A stretch of 64,000 nt of DNA from Bacillota bacterium (GTDB taxonomy: Bacteria; Bacillota; Bacilli; Paenibacillales; Paenibacillaceae), in the NCBI GenBank assembly GCA_023391635.1, contig JAEWAQ010000003.1:62001-126000 (forward strand), read 5' to 3'. A program made the translations under genes and the position numbers. The notes below the pieces were generated by a model that saw only the letters and a program-made list of their open reading frames with translations, did not search any database and was not told the origin of the DNA. Below are positions 56,950 through 64,000 of this stretch, in pieces. The first letter of the stretch is position 1. Every line of letters begins with the position of its first letter.

Positions 56950-57603
56950 ATGGCCAAATGGTTGGAGCGGCTGGAAGCGTTCATCGGAGGAGGAACGGGC
57001 GGCGGACGCAGAATCAAGGCATTCCGGTGGCTGGTGCTGCTCGGGCTCATCGGTGCCGCCTTGCTGCTTGTCTCCTCCTTGTTGAACATGAAGCCCGTCG
57101 ATCAGCGGCAGCAGACGGAATATACGCCGCCAGGCAGCGTCGATGCTCCGCCGCACCAGGATACCGTTCTCCCGGCGGGCGGCAGCGCGAAGAACGATCC
57201 GATCGCCGACATCGAGTCGGAGCTGGAAAGCCGGCTCAAGGATCTGTTGGAAACGATCGTCGGCGTCGGCAGCGTCAACGTGCTGGTGACGGTGGAATCG
57301 ACGGAAGAGACAGTCGTGCAGCTGAACGAGAAGACGACGCAGGAACTGACGAACGAGTCGGATCGCAACGGCACGACCCGACATATCACGCAGGTGACCC
57401 GGGACGGCCAGGTCGTGTTGTACGAGTTGTCGGGCGGACAGTCGCCTATCGTCGTGAAGAGACTCAAGCCGAAAGTGCGCGGCGTCGTCATCGTCGCCAA
57501 GGGGGCGGAGAACGCCACCGTGCACAAGCTGGTCCAGGAAGCGGTATCCCGCGGCCTGGACGTGCCGATGCAGCGCATCTCGGTCGTACCGCGCAAAACT
57601 TGA
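56950..57603 (+). CDS. spoIIIAG: stage III sporulation protein AG
   Basis: 217 residues. One membrane segment (FRWLVLLGLIGAALLLVSSL), a disordered linker, and a C-terminal ring-building domain (ESRLKDLLETIVGVGSVNVL, KPKVRGVVIVAKGAENATV). The protein forms a large ring in the intermembrane space. GGAGGTGATGCG precedes ATG 56950. Confidence 0.94.
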   Translation: MAKWLERLEAFIGGGTGGGRRIKAFRWLVLLGLIGAALLLVSSLLNMKPVDQRQQTEYTPPGSVDAPPHQDTVLPAGGSAKNDPIADIESELESRLKDLLETIVGVGSVNVLVTVESTEETVVQLNEKTTQELTNESDRNGTTRHITQVTRDGQVVLYELSGGQSPIVVKRLKPKVRGVVIVAKGAENATVHKLVQEAVSRGLDVPMQRISVVPRKT

Positions 57604-57634
57604 ATGGAGAGCATTTATTAGGGAGGATGAAAAC

Positions 57635-58306
57635 ATGAACAACAAACGTCAAACGATTTGGCTCGTCTCGATGCTCAGTCTGATGGTGATCCTGTCGGCC
57701 TACTACCTGTTCACGGAGGACGTCACCCCGCCTTCCCAAAGCGCCAGCGAAAGCCAGCAGCTGTCGGACGGCGCCGATAAGGCGAACGCGTCCGCAACCG
57801 ATTCGTCCGGCTCGGCGAGCGACATCAAGGTCAATGTCGTCGATCCGATCGACGCGTCGGCGGAAGACGTGTCCGTCGGCAGCGCAAAAGATGGCGCAGA
57901 CGGAGCGCTTTCGGAAGGCGACGAAGCCGTGTTGAACGAATATGCGAATCTCAAAGGCCGGCAATACTTCGATCAGCTGCAGCGGCTTCGCGAAGAGAAG
58001 TTCGACAGTGAGAACGAGCGGCTGAGCTCCATTATCGCCGATACAAAGAACCATTCCCAGGAAGACGCCGCTGCGGCGACGGAAGAGCAGGCGCGCCTCG
58101 ACGATGCGGACAACCGCATTACGAGCCTCGAAGTGAAATTGCAGCAGCAATACGAGAATGCCGTCGTGACCGAGGAGGATCTGGGCTACAAGGTAATCGT
58201 CCAGACGCCCAAGCTGGATAAGAAGCAAGCGGTGCAGATCATCGACCTCGCAACCAAGGAATTGAAGGTCACGCCCGACCGCTTGTCCGTGCAATACGTC
58301 GAATAA
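57635..58306 (+). CDS. spoIIIAH: stage III sporulation protein AH
   Basis: 223 residues. MNNKRQTIWLVSMLSLMVIL start with a membrane segment, a Ser/Asp-rich linker, a helical stretch (YFDQLQRLREEKFDSENERL) and a C-terminal ring domain (VIVQTPKLDKKQAVQIIDLA). It binds SpoIIQ from the forespore. AGGGAGGATG precedes the ATG. Terminator follows. Confidence 0.95.
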   Translation: MNNKRQTIWLVSMLSLMVILSAYYLFTEDVTPPSQSASESQQLSDGADKANASATDSSGSASDIKVNVVDPIDASAEDVSVGSAKDGADGALSEGDEAVLNEYANLKGRQYFDQLQRLREEKFDSENERLSSIIADTKNHSQEDAAAATEEQARLDDADNRITSLEVKLQQQYENAVVTEEDLGYKVIVQTPKLDKKQAVQIIDLATKELKVTPDRLSVQYVE

Positions 58307-58341
58307 TCGCCATGCGAGCGATGACGCATAAGTCCCTTCCG

Positions 58342-58375
58342 ACCTCCCTTTGCCCATGACGGCAAAGGGAGGTTT
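58342..58375 (+). terminator. terminator after spoIIIAH
   Basis: ACCTCCCTTTGCC (58342-58354) pairs exactly with GGCAAAGGGAGGT (58361-58373); the T-run after it is short (TTTGG). Confidence 0.75.
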
Positions 58376-58427
58376 GGCCATCGGTGCCTGACCGGGCGAA
58401 CATCGTCCTTTCCATTTCGATCGGTTA

Positions 58428-58436
58428 TGGTATAAT
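58428..58436 (+). promoter_or_regulatory. extended -10 promoter of accBC
   Basis: TGGTATAAT gives an extended -10 with a perfect TATAAT (58431-58436). The -35 is weak. It lies about 75 bases before accB. No FapR-type operator was recognised nearby. Confidence 0.6.
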
Positions 58437-58509
58437 AGTTCCGTTATGGGATCGTACAGGTTGCTTGCGTTTCCCGAGATTCGACCCATGAAGCCAAGGA
58501 GTGGACTTA

Positions 58510-58998
58510 ATGTTCAAGCTTAGCGAAATCAAAGAATTGATCAAATTGGTAGACCAAACTTCCGTTCATGAATTGGAAATCGAAAACGAAGGCGCTCGCC
58601 TTGCGATCCGCAAGCCGGGCCGCACGGAAGTCGTGAACGTACAGACTGCGCCGGCCACCCATACATACATCCCTGCCGCGCCGGCGCTGACTGCCGTTCC
58701 CGCCGCCGCCGCGGCACCCGAAGCCCAGGCGAAGGCGGAAGCCGCCGACACGTCGCACCTGCACCGCATTACGTCCCCGATGGTCGGCACGTTCTATCGC
58801 GCGCCATCCCCGGACGCGGCGGCATTCATCAATGTCGGGGACCGCGTCACCGAGAAGACCGTCGTCTGCATCTTGGAAGCGATGAAGCTGATGAACCCTC
58901 TGGAAGCGGAAGTGAATGGCGAAATCGTCGACATCCTGGTCGAGAACGGCCAGCTTGTCGAATACGGCACGCCGCTGTTTCTCGTAAAGCCGCAATAA
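58510..58998 (+). CDS. accB: biotin carboxyl carrier protein of acetyl-CoA carboxylase
   Basis: 162 residues. MFKLSEIKELIKLVDQTSVH start, a Pro/Ala-rich linker (about 45-80), and the biotinyl domain with the modified Lys in LEAMKLMNP. ATG 58510 after AAGGA; GTG 58501 is too close to the ribosome site. It carries biotin-CO2 between AccC and AccAD in fatty-acid synthesis. Confidence 0.95.
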   Translation: MFKLSEIKELIKLVDQTSVHELEIENEGARLAIRKPGRTEVVNVQTAPATHTYIPAAPALTAVPAAAAAPEAQAKAEAADTSHLHRITSPMVGTFYRAPSPDAAAFINVGDRVTEKTVVCILEAMKLMNPLEAEVNGEIVDILVENGQLVEYGTPLFLVKPQ

Positions 58999-59020
58999 TC
59001 GCCGGAGGAGGTAGCCCGCA

Positions 59021-60385
59021 TTGAAATTCCACAAAATATTGGTGGCCAACCGCGGCGAGATCGCCGTACGCATCATCCGCGCCTGCCGCGAGCTGGGCAT
59101 TGCTACGGTTGCTGTGTACTCGGAAGCCGACCGCGAGTCTTTGCATGTGCGGCTGGCGGACGAAGCTTACTGCATCGGTCCCAGCGCCGCCAAGGACAGC
59201 TATTTGAATCTGACGAACATGATGAGCGTCGCGGCATTGACCGAGTGCGACGCGATCCACCCGGGATACGGGTTCCTGTCTGAAAACGCCGATTTCGCAG
59301 AGATCTGCGAGACTTGCAATATTACGTTCATCGGGCCATCCGCCAGCGCGATCAGCCGGATGGGCGACAAGTCCGTCGCCAAGATGACGATGAAGAACGC
59401 GGATGTGCCGGTCATTCCCGGTTCCGACGGGCTCGTGGCGGACGTCGAGGAAGCCGTTGCCGTGGCGCGCCGGATCGGCTATCCCGTCATTATCAAGGCG
59501 ACGGCCGGCGGCGGCGGACGCGGAATTCGGCTGGCCGAAGACGAAGAAATGCTCATCCGGGAAATTACGACCGCCCAGCAGGAAGCGCAGAAGGCGTTCG
59601 GCAACCCCGGCGTCTACCTGGAGAAATACTTGACCGGCATGAAGCACGTGGAAATCCAGATCATCGCCGACAAGCACGGCAACGTTTGCCACCTCGGCGA
59701 ACGCGATTGCTCGGTGCAGCGACGCCGTCAGAAGCTCGTCGAGGAAGCGCCTTGCCCCGTCATGACGCCCGCACTGCGCGAGCGGATGGGGCAGGCGGCG
59801 GTACGGGCGGCCCATGCGGTCGAATACTCGGGGGCTGGCACGATCGAGTTCCTTCTCGGACCGGACGAACAATTTTATTTCATGGAAATGAACACCCGGA
59901 TTCAGGTCGAGCACCCGGTGACGGAGATGATTACGGGCATCGATCTGATCAAGGAGATGATCGCGGTCGCGGAAGGCGCGCCGCTCTCTTTCGAACAGAA
60001 GGACGTGCGATTCGACGGTTGGGCGATCGAATGCCGCATCAACGCGGAAGATCCCGATCGCGGCTTCATGCCGTCTCCCGGCCGCATCGATTTCTATCTG
60101 TCGCCAGGAGGGCCGGGCGTGCGGGTAGACAGCGCCGCTTATCCGAATTACGTCATCTCGCCGCACTACGATTCGATGATCGCCAAGCTGATCGTCTGGG
60201 CTCCGACGCGCGAGGAAGCTATATCCAGGGCCCGCAGGGCGCTTGGCGAGTTCATGGTGGAAGGGGTCAAGACGACGATTCCGTTCCATCAGAAGCTGCT
60301 AGCCCACCCGATTTTTGCCAAAGGAACGTTCGACATCAAGTTTTTGGAAGAGCACGACGTGAACGCGCCTCAGGAGCTGGAATAA
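59021..60385 (+). CDS. accC: biotin carboxylase subunit of acetyl-CoA carboxylase
   Basis: 454 residues from TTG 59021 (GGAGGAGG before). ILVANRGEIAVRIIRACREL, GYGFLSENADFAE, the Gly-rich ATP loop KATAGGGGRGIRLA, HVEIQIIADKHG and EMNTRIQVEHPVTE are all present. It carboxylates biotin on AccB with ATP and bicarbonate. 22 bases after accB, one operon. Confidence 0.96.
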   Translation: MKFHKILVANRGEIAVRIIRACRELGIATVAVYSEADRESLHVRLADEAYCIGPSAAKDSYLNLTNMMSVAALTECDAIHPGYGFLSENADFAEICETCNITFIGPSASAISRMGDKSVAKMTMKNADVPVIPGSDGLVADVEEAVAVARRIGYPVIIKATAGGGGRGIRLAEDEEMLIREITTAQQEAQKAFGNPGVYLEKYLTGMKHVEIQIIADKHGNVCHLGERDCSVQRRRQKLVEEAPCPVMTPALRERMGQAAVRAAHAVEYSGAGTIEFLLGPDEQFYFMEMNTRIQVEHPVTEMITGIDLIKEMIAVAEGAPLSFEQKDVRFDGWAIECRINAEDPDRGFMPSPGRIDFYLSPGGPGVRVDSAAYPNYVISPHYDSMIAKLIVWAPTREEAISRARRALGEFMVEGVKTTIPFHQKLLAHPIFAKGTFDIKFLEEHDVNAPQELE

Positions 60386-60500
60386 GCGAGCATGGACGGG
60401 TCAACTGTTTGTCATAATTATCCGTCAATGCTATAGTAATAATTACGAGGGCCGGTGGCCCGTCAAGGCGAAATTCGGTTGGACGGAGGTGGGATAGCGC

Positions 60501-60908
60501 TTGGAAACGGCAACCGCGGAATTTGGCCGCACATTGATGGGGACGATCGAAATCGCTCCGGAAGTCATTGAAGTCATTGCCGGTCTCGCGACAGTGGAAG
60601 TGGACGGCGTCGCAGGCATGAGCGGCGGCATCTCCTCGGGGATCGGGGAACTGCTGGGCCGCAAGAACCTGTCCAAGGGCGTGAAGGTGGAAGTCGGGCA
60701 GCGCGAAGCTGCGGTGGATGTATCGATAATCGTTCAATACGGGCGCAGAATTCCGGAAATTTCGGCGGAGATTCAACGCAATGTCAAACGTTCGATCGAG
60801 ACGATGACGGGGCTGAGCGTCGTGGAAGTGAACGTACATATTCATGATGTGCACTTCAAGACGGCGGAGAAGCCCGAAGAGGAAGACGCTGCCGCGAGAG
60901 TTCGATGA
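60501..60908 (+). CDS. yqhY: Asp23/Gls24 family protein YqhY
   Basis: 135 residues from TTG 60501 after GGAGGTGGGA. GTIEIAPEVIEVIAGLATVEV, EVGQREAAVDVSIIVQYGR and VVEVNVHIHDVHF are the Asp23 pattern. In Bacillus YqhY is linked to control of acetyl-CoA carboxylase; the position after accC agrees. AmaP and DUF2273 genes follow, as in alkaline-shock clusters. Confidence 0.92.
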   Translation: METATAEFGRTLMGTIEIAPEVIEVIAGLATVEVDGVAGMSGGISSGIGELLGRKNLSKGVKVEVGQREAAVDVSIIVQYGRRIPEISAEIQRNVKRSIETMTGLSVVEVNVHIHDVHFKTAEKPEEEDAAARVR

Positions 60909-60968
60909 CGATGCCGGTCGGCGCGGCTGCAGGATAAGCCGCGCCGACTGCAACAGGGGGACGCCGAG

Positions 60969-61529
60969 TTGATCAGAATGTTGGACAGGCTGCTGCTATT
61001 TCTATATAGTATCGCGATCGGAGCGGCTGCGATCCTGATCATCGTCGCTGCGAGCGGCGGATTTGCCTCATCCTTTCTGCAAGATGCAGTGACCCGTCTG
61101 ACCGATGAACGGACCGTGCAAGGCGTTGCCATCGGCGTATCGATCGTCGTCTTGCTGATCAGTCTGCGATTCTTCGTCGTATCGGTTCGCCGCAGCGGGC
61201 CTCAGGCCCCTTCGATCAATCAGCGGACTGAGCATGGGGATATTCGCATCTCCGTGGAGACGGTGGAGAACCTGGCTTTGAAGGCGGCTGCCCGCACTCG
61301 CGGCGTGAAAGATCTGAAGGCACGCGTGCGCGTTGCGGAAGCGGGCCTGGAAATTCTGATTCGCGCATTCGTCGACGGAGAAGGCTCGATTCCCGCTCTG
61401 TCGGAAGAAATTCAGCGGACCGTCTCGCAGCAGATCGAAGATGCGACAGGCATTCCCGTAGCGGAAGTATCTGTCTATATCGCCAACGTAACCCAAGCTG
61501 CGGCTTCGTTCAAGAGCCGGGTGGAATAG
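60969..61529 (+). CDS. amaP: alkaline shock response membrane anchor protein AmaP
   Basis: 186 residues. Two membrane segments (LLLFLYSIAIGAAAILIIVAA and VAIGVSIVVLLISLRFFVV, given in parts) and a C-terminal Asp23-like region (ISVETVENLALKAAARTRG, GIPVAEVSVYIANVT). AmaP anchors Asp23 proteins to the membrane in Gram-positives, so YqhY is the likely partner. TTG 60969 after GGGGGA; ATG 60978 is an alternative. Confidence 0.88.
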   Translation: MIRMLDRLLLFLYSIAIGAAAILIIVAASGGFASSFLQDAVTRLTDERTVQGVAIGVSIVVLLISLRFFVVSVRRSGPQAPSINQRTEHGDIRISVETVENLALKAAARTRGVKDLKARVRVAEAGLEILIRAFVDGEGSIPALSEEIQRTVSQQIEDATGIPVAEVSVYIANVTQAAASFKSRVE

Positions 61530-61541
61530 GGGGAGCGGCCC

Positions 61542-61772
61542 ATGTGGAAGTCGTTATGGGATGCTTATGGCGGACGTGCGTGCGGTATCGCGGCTGGACT
61601 GTTCTTCGGCATCATCTACCTGATCAGCGGATTCTGGGATATGCTGTTCGTCGCGTTGCTCGTCGGAATCGGCTTCTGGTTCGGCAAGGCGAGAGACGAA
61701 CAACGGGGACCGCTGCTGCCTTGGGATCGCTTGACGGATTGGATGACGGACCGTTGGCCTTGGAGCCGGTAA
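61542..61772 (+). CDS. DUF2273 small membrane protein
   Basis: 76 residues. Two hydrophobic segments, CGIAAGLFFGIIYLISGFWD and MLFVALLVGIGFWFGKA; this is the DUF2273 pattern, always found with AmaP/Asp23 genes. GGGGGAGCGG precedes the ATG, 12 bases after amaP. Function unknown. Confidence 0.85.
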   Translation: MWKSLWDAYGGRACGIAAGLFFGIIYLISGFWDMLFVALLVGIGFWFGKARDEQRGPLLPWDRLTDWMTDRWPWSR

Positions 61773-61872
61773 ACCTTGCGCAGCTCCCTGGCTCCCGGGT
61801 TTTTTTGTTTTTCTGCAGACCTATAATAGGTAGTAACGAAATGTATGTCGCACAGCGCCGAACGGAGGACGC

Positions 61873-62367
61873 ATGAAACCCAGATTGGCAAGGGAAATCG
61901 CGGTATCAAGCTTATATCAGATGGAGATGAACGAGGTCTCCGCAAGCGAAGCCGTGGATATGGTCATGGAAGAAGCGAAAGCCGACAACGAGATCGGGCT
62001 GGAAGTCGGAGAACTCGCCGCGGTCGACGCCTATTCGCGCGAGCTCGTGGAGGCCGTGCATACCCGCAGGGAAGAGCTGGACCGTGAGCTCGCCGCGTAT
62101 TTGACCGGATGGCAAGTGGACAGGCTGTCCCGGGTGGACCGGCAAATCCTGCGGCTGGCCGCGTACGAAATGGCGCATCGGAACATCCCGCCGAAAGTCG
62201 TCGTGAGTGAAGCGATCGAGTTGGCCAAGCATTTCGGATTGGACGAGTCCGGCAAATTCGTCAACGGAGTACTCGGGCGCATGATACGGGACCGGGTCGC
62301 GGCGGAGGAATCCATGACGGCTGAACCGGCGGCAGTCCGAAACAAGGAAGGAGATAAATCCGAATGA
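61873..62367 (+). CDS. nusB: transcription antitermination factor NusB
   Basis: 164 residues. PRLAREIAVSSLYQMEMNEV, then DRQILRLAAYEMAHRNIPPK and SEAIELAKHFGLDESGKFVNG are diagnostic. With NusE it binds boxA RNA in rRNA operons. A short Ala/Glu tail is added at the C-terminus. ATG follows GGAGGACGC. Overlaps folD by four bases. Confidence 0.95.
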   Translation: MKPRLAREIAVSSLYQMEMNEVSASEAVDMVMEEAKADNEIGLEVGELAAVDAYSRELVEAVHTRREELDRELAAYLTGWQVDRLSRVDRQILRLAAYEMAHRNIPPKVVVSEAIELAKHFGLDESGKFVNGVLGRMIRDRVAAEESMTAEPAAVRNKEGDKSE

Positions 62368-63221
62368 GCGCGCAAATCATCAGCGGCAAAGCGATATCCG
62401 AATCGATCCGGCAGGAGATTCGCGCGGAGGTGCAGAGACTGCAGGAACGGGGCATCCGTCCCGGGCTGGTCGTCATTCTCGTCGGCGAAGATCCGGCATC
62501 TCAGGTGTACGTGCGGAACAAGGCTAAAGCGTGCGAGGAGCTCGGCTATCATTCCGAAGTGATCCGGGTTCCGGCCGATACGACCCAGGAGGCGCTGCTC
62601 GCGCTGATCGACCGTTATAATGCGGACGCGGCGATTCACGGCATTCTGGTCCAGCTTCCGCTGCCGAAGCATATTGAAGAAAAGGCCGTGATAGACCGGA
62701 TCGCGGTAGCCAAAGACGTGGATGGCTTCCATCCGGTGAGTGTCGGCAACCTGATGATCGGGGACGACGCACTGCTGCCCTGCACGCCTGCCGGCGTCAT
62801 CGAGATGCTCCGGCGTTCCGGCATCTCGCCGGCCGGCAAGCATGCCGTCGTCATCGGCCGCAGCAACATCGTCGGCAAGCCGGTATCGATGCTGCTGTTG
62901 CGGGAGAACGCCACAGTAACGATGTGCCATTCCCGCACGCCGGACTTGCCGCAGGTGGCGCGGCAAGCGGATATTCTCGTCGTGGCGGTCGGCGTCGCCA
63001 AGCTGGTCAAGCGGGACTGGGTGAAGCCGGGCGCCGTCGTGATCGACGTCGGGATGAACCGGCTGGATAACGGCAAGCTGGCGGGCGACGTCGATTATGA
63101 AGAAGCGGCGGAAGCAGCCGGATGGATCACTCCGGTGCCCGGCGGCGTCGGACCGATGACGATCACGATGCTGATGTCCAACACGCTGAAAGCTTGCAAG
63201 CGGGCTCACGGAATCGATTGA
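62364..63221 (+). CDS. folD: bifunctional methylenetetrahydrofolate dehydrogenase/cyclohydrolase
   Basis: 285 residues. VGEDPASQVYVRNKAKACEE (with catalytic Tyr/Lys), GILVQLPLPKHI, DGFHPVSVGNL and the NADP motif VIGRSNIVGKPVSMLLL; ends in TPVPGGVGPMTITML. It interconverts methylene-, methenyl- and formyl-tetrahydrofolate. ATG 62364 overlaps the nusB stop; AAGGAGA before it. Confidence 0.96.
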   Translation: MSAQIISGKAISESIRQEIRAEVQRLQERGIRPGLVVILVGEDPASQVYVRNKAKACEELGYHSEVIRVPADTTQEALLALIDRYNADAAIHGILVQLPLPKHIEEKAVIDRIAVAKDVDGFHPVSVGNLMIGDDALLPCTPAGVIEMLRRSGISPAGKHAVVIGRSNIVGKPVSMLLLRENATVTMCHSRTPDLPQVARQADILVVAVGVAKLVKRDWVKPGAVVIDVGMNRLDNGKLAGDVDYEEAAEAAGWITPVPGGVGPMTITMLMSNTLKACKRAHGID

Positions 63222-63240
63222 CGTTGGGAGGCGCAGCGGC

Positions 63241-64000
63241 ATGAACACGTCTGTGAAGGTGCTCAGCATTCGGGATGTCAACCGGTATATCAAGCTGAAG
63301 TTGGAGGGCGACTCCGGCCTTCAGGACATTTGGCTGCGGGGCGAAATTTCGAATTTCACCCGCCACTCCAGCGGACACATGTACTTCACGCTGAAGGATG
63401 AGAGCGGCCGGCTCAAATGCATCATGTTCGCCTCCTATAACCAGCGCCTGCCGTTCGTTCCGAAGGACGGCATGAAAGTGCTGGCTCGGGGAGGCGTTTC
63501 CGTATATGAACGGGACGGCGCCTATCAATTTTACGCGACGGCGATGCAGCCGGACGGGGTTGGCAGCCTGTATCTGGCGTTCGAGCAGCTCAAGCGCAAG
63601 CTCGAATCGGAAGGCTTGTTCGCGGAGACGAGCAAGCGGCCGATCCCCCGGTATCCCGGCGCGATCGGCGTCGTGACGTCGCCGACGGGCGCGGCAGTGC
63701 GCGACATTCTGATCACGCTGCAGCGGCGCCATCCGTCCGTGCCCGTGCTGCTCTATCCGGTATCCGTACAGGGCACGATGGCGGCGCCTTCCATCGTAAA
63801 GGCGATCGAGGAGATGAACAGGCTGGGCGAAGTCGACGTGCTGATCGTCGGCAGAGGCGGCGGCTCTCTGGAGGAATTGTGGGCGTTCAACGAAGAAGCG
63901 GTCGCCCGCGCCATTCGCGAGTCCCGCATTCCGATCATCTCCGCGGTCGGCCACGAGACGGACTTCACGATCGCCGATTTCGTCAGCGACCTACGGGCCG
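63241..64000 (+). CDS. xseA: exodeoxyribonuclease VII large subunit, 5' part
   Basis: First 253 residues; the gene continues past the window. N-terminal OB domain (LSIRDVNRYIKLKLEGD, LQDIWLRGEISNFTRHSSGH) and the start of the catalytic domain (GVVTSPTGAAVRDILITLQRR, VLIVGRGGGSLEELWAFNEE, SAVGHETDFTI). It degrades single-stranded DNA with XseB. GGGAGGC precedes ATG 63241, 19 bases after folD. Confidence 0.95.
   Translation, partial: MNTSVKVLSIRDVNRYIKLKLEGDSGLQDIWLRGEISNFTRHSSGHMYFTLKDESGRLKCIMFASYNQRLPFVPKDGMKVLARGGVSVYERDGAYQFYATAMQPDGVGSLYLAFEQLKRKLESEGLFAETSKRPIPRYPGAIGVVTSPTGAAVRDILITLQRRHPSVPVLLYPVSVQGTMAAPSIVKAIEEMNRLGEVDVLIVGRGGGSLEELWAFNEEAVARAIRESRIPIISAVGHETDFTIADFVSDLRA

Noticed and set aside
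58847..60289. 480-residue open frame on the minus strand
   Set aside because: It lies wholly opposite accC, lacks a ribosome site and has a composition typical of antisense frames in GC-rich codons.
61773..61872. Strong terminator between DUF2273 and nusB
   Set aside because: A T-run follows CTCCCGGG, but I could not build a stable stem with good pairing, so it is not listed as a feature.

Overview
The window reads as chromosome from a high-GC, endospore-forming Firmicute of the Paenibacillaceae (Paenibacillus/Cohnella type). The grounds are strong Shine-Dalgarno sites with frequent TTG and GTG starts, a complete spoIIIA operon, a gerP operon, YjcZ-type sporulation microproteins, a T-box leader, YesMN-type two-component genes beside LplBC-type permeases, and the Bacillales gene order aroQ-papA-efp ... 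yqhV-spoIIIA-accB-accC-yqhY-nusB-folD-xseA. The genus is inferred, not proven. No rRNA, tRNA, CRISPR, prophage or IS element was recognised.

0-9 kb: a polysaccharide-utilisation locus on the + strand with visibly lower GC than its surroundings. It holds two sugar ABC permeases (the first cut by the window edge), a YesM/YesN two-component pair, a cytoplasmic SGNH esterase and a secreted multimodular GH26 beta-mannanase. 9-13 kb: lutABC lactate utilisation with a GntR/FCD regulator. 13-26 kb: an AraC regulator divergent from a FAD oxidoreductase, gluconeogenic/pentose genes (glpX, transaldolase, a CcpN-type repressor, the PpsR kinase/phosphatase), a stand-alone LytTR protein, an aldo/keto reductase, a coiled-coil protein, a DUF1361 membrane protein and a GH4 alpha-galactosidase with its divergent AraC regulator.

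27-36 kb: the most unusual part, a two-strand spore-envelope region. It contains gerPA-PB-PC-PD-PE (no gerPF at the end), nine divergent GerPA/GerPF-type domains in eight small genes, four small-heat-shock (alpha-crystallin) proteins, a mini GerPC-like protein, two small beta-barrel-like proteins, three YjcZ microproteins and a zinc-ribbon protein. Several sigma-K-like promoter sequences lie in front of them. I infer one functionally linked coat or germinant-permeability module.

36-46 kb: zur-yidD, T-box-controlled metG, a Zur-box-controlled znuA-znuC-znuB zinc importer, ccdA, mntR, a patatin, and yqhQ. 46-64 kb: housekeeping and sporulation backbone: yqhR, aroQ, papA, efp, lysC (with an internal beta-subunit start), DUF441, phosphosulfolactate synthase, yqhV, spoIIIAA-AH, accB-accC, yqhY-amaP-DUF2273, nusB, folD and the start of xseA.

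Non-coding signals worth noting are a large nested palindrome over the glpX start, a CcpN-type gene without a convincing canonical start codon, and related 50/51-bp tandem repeats on both sides of lysC. Coordinates were derived by hand from the sequence; alternative starts are stated where they matter.
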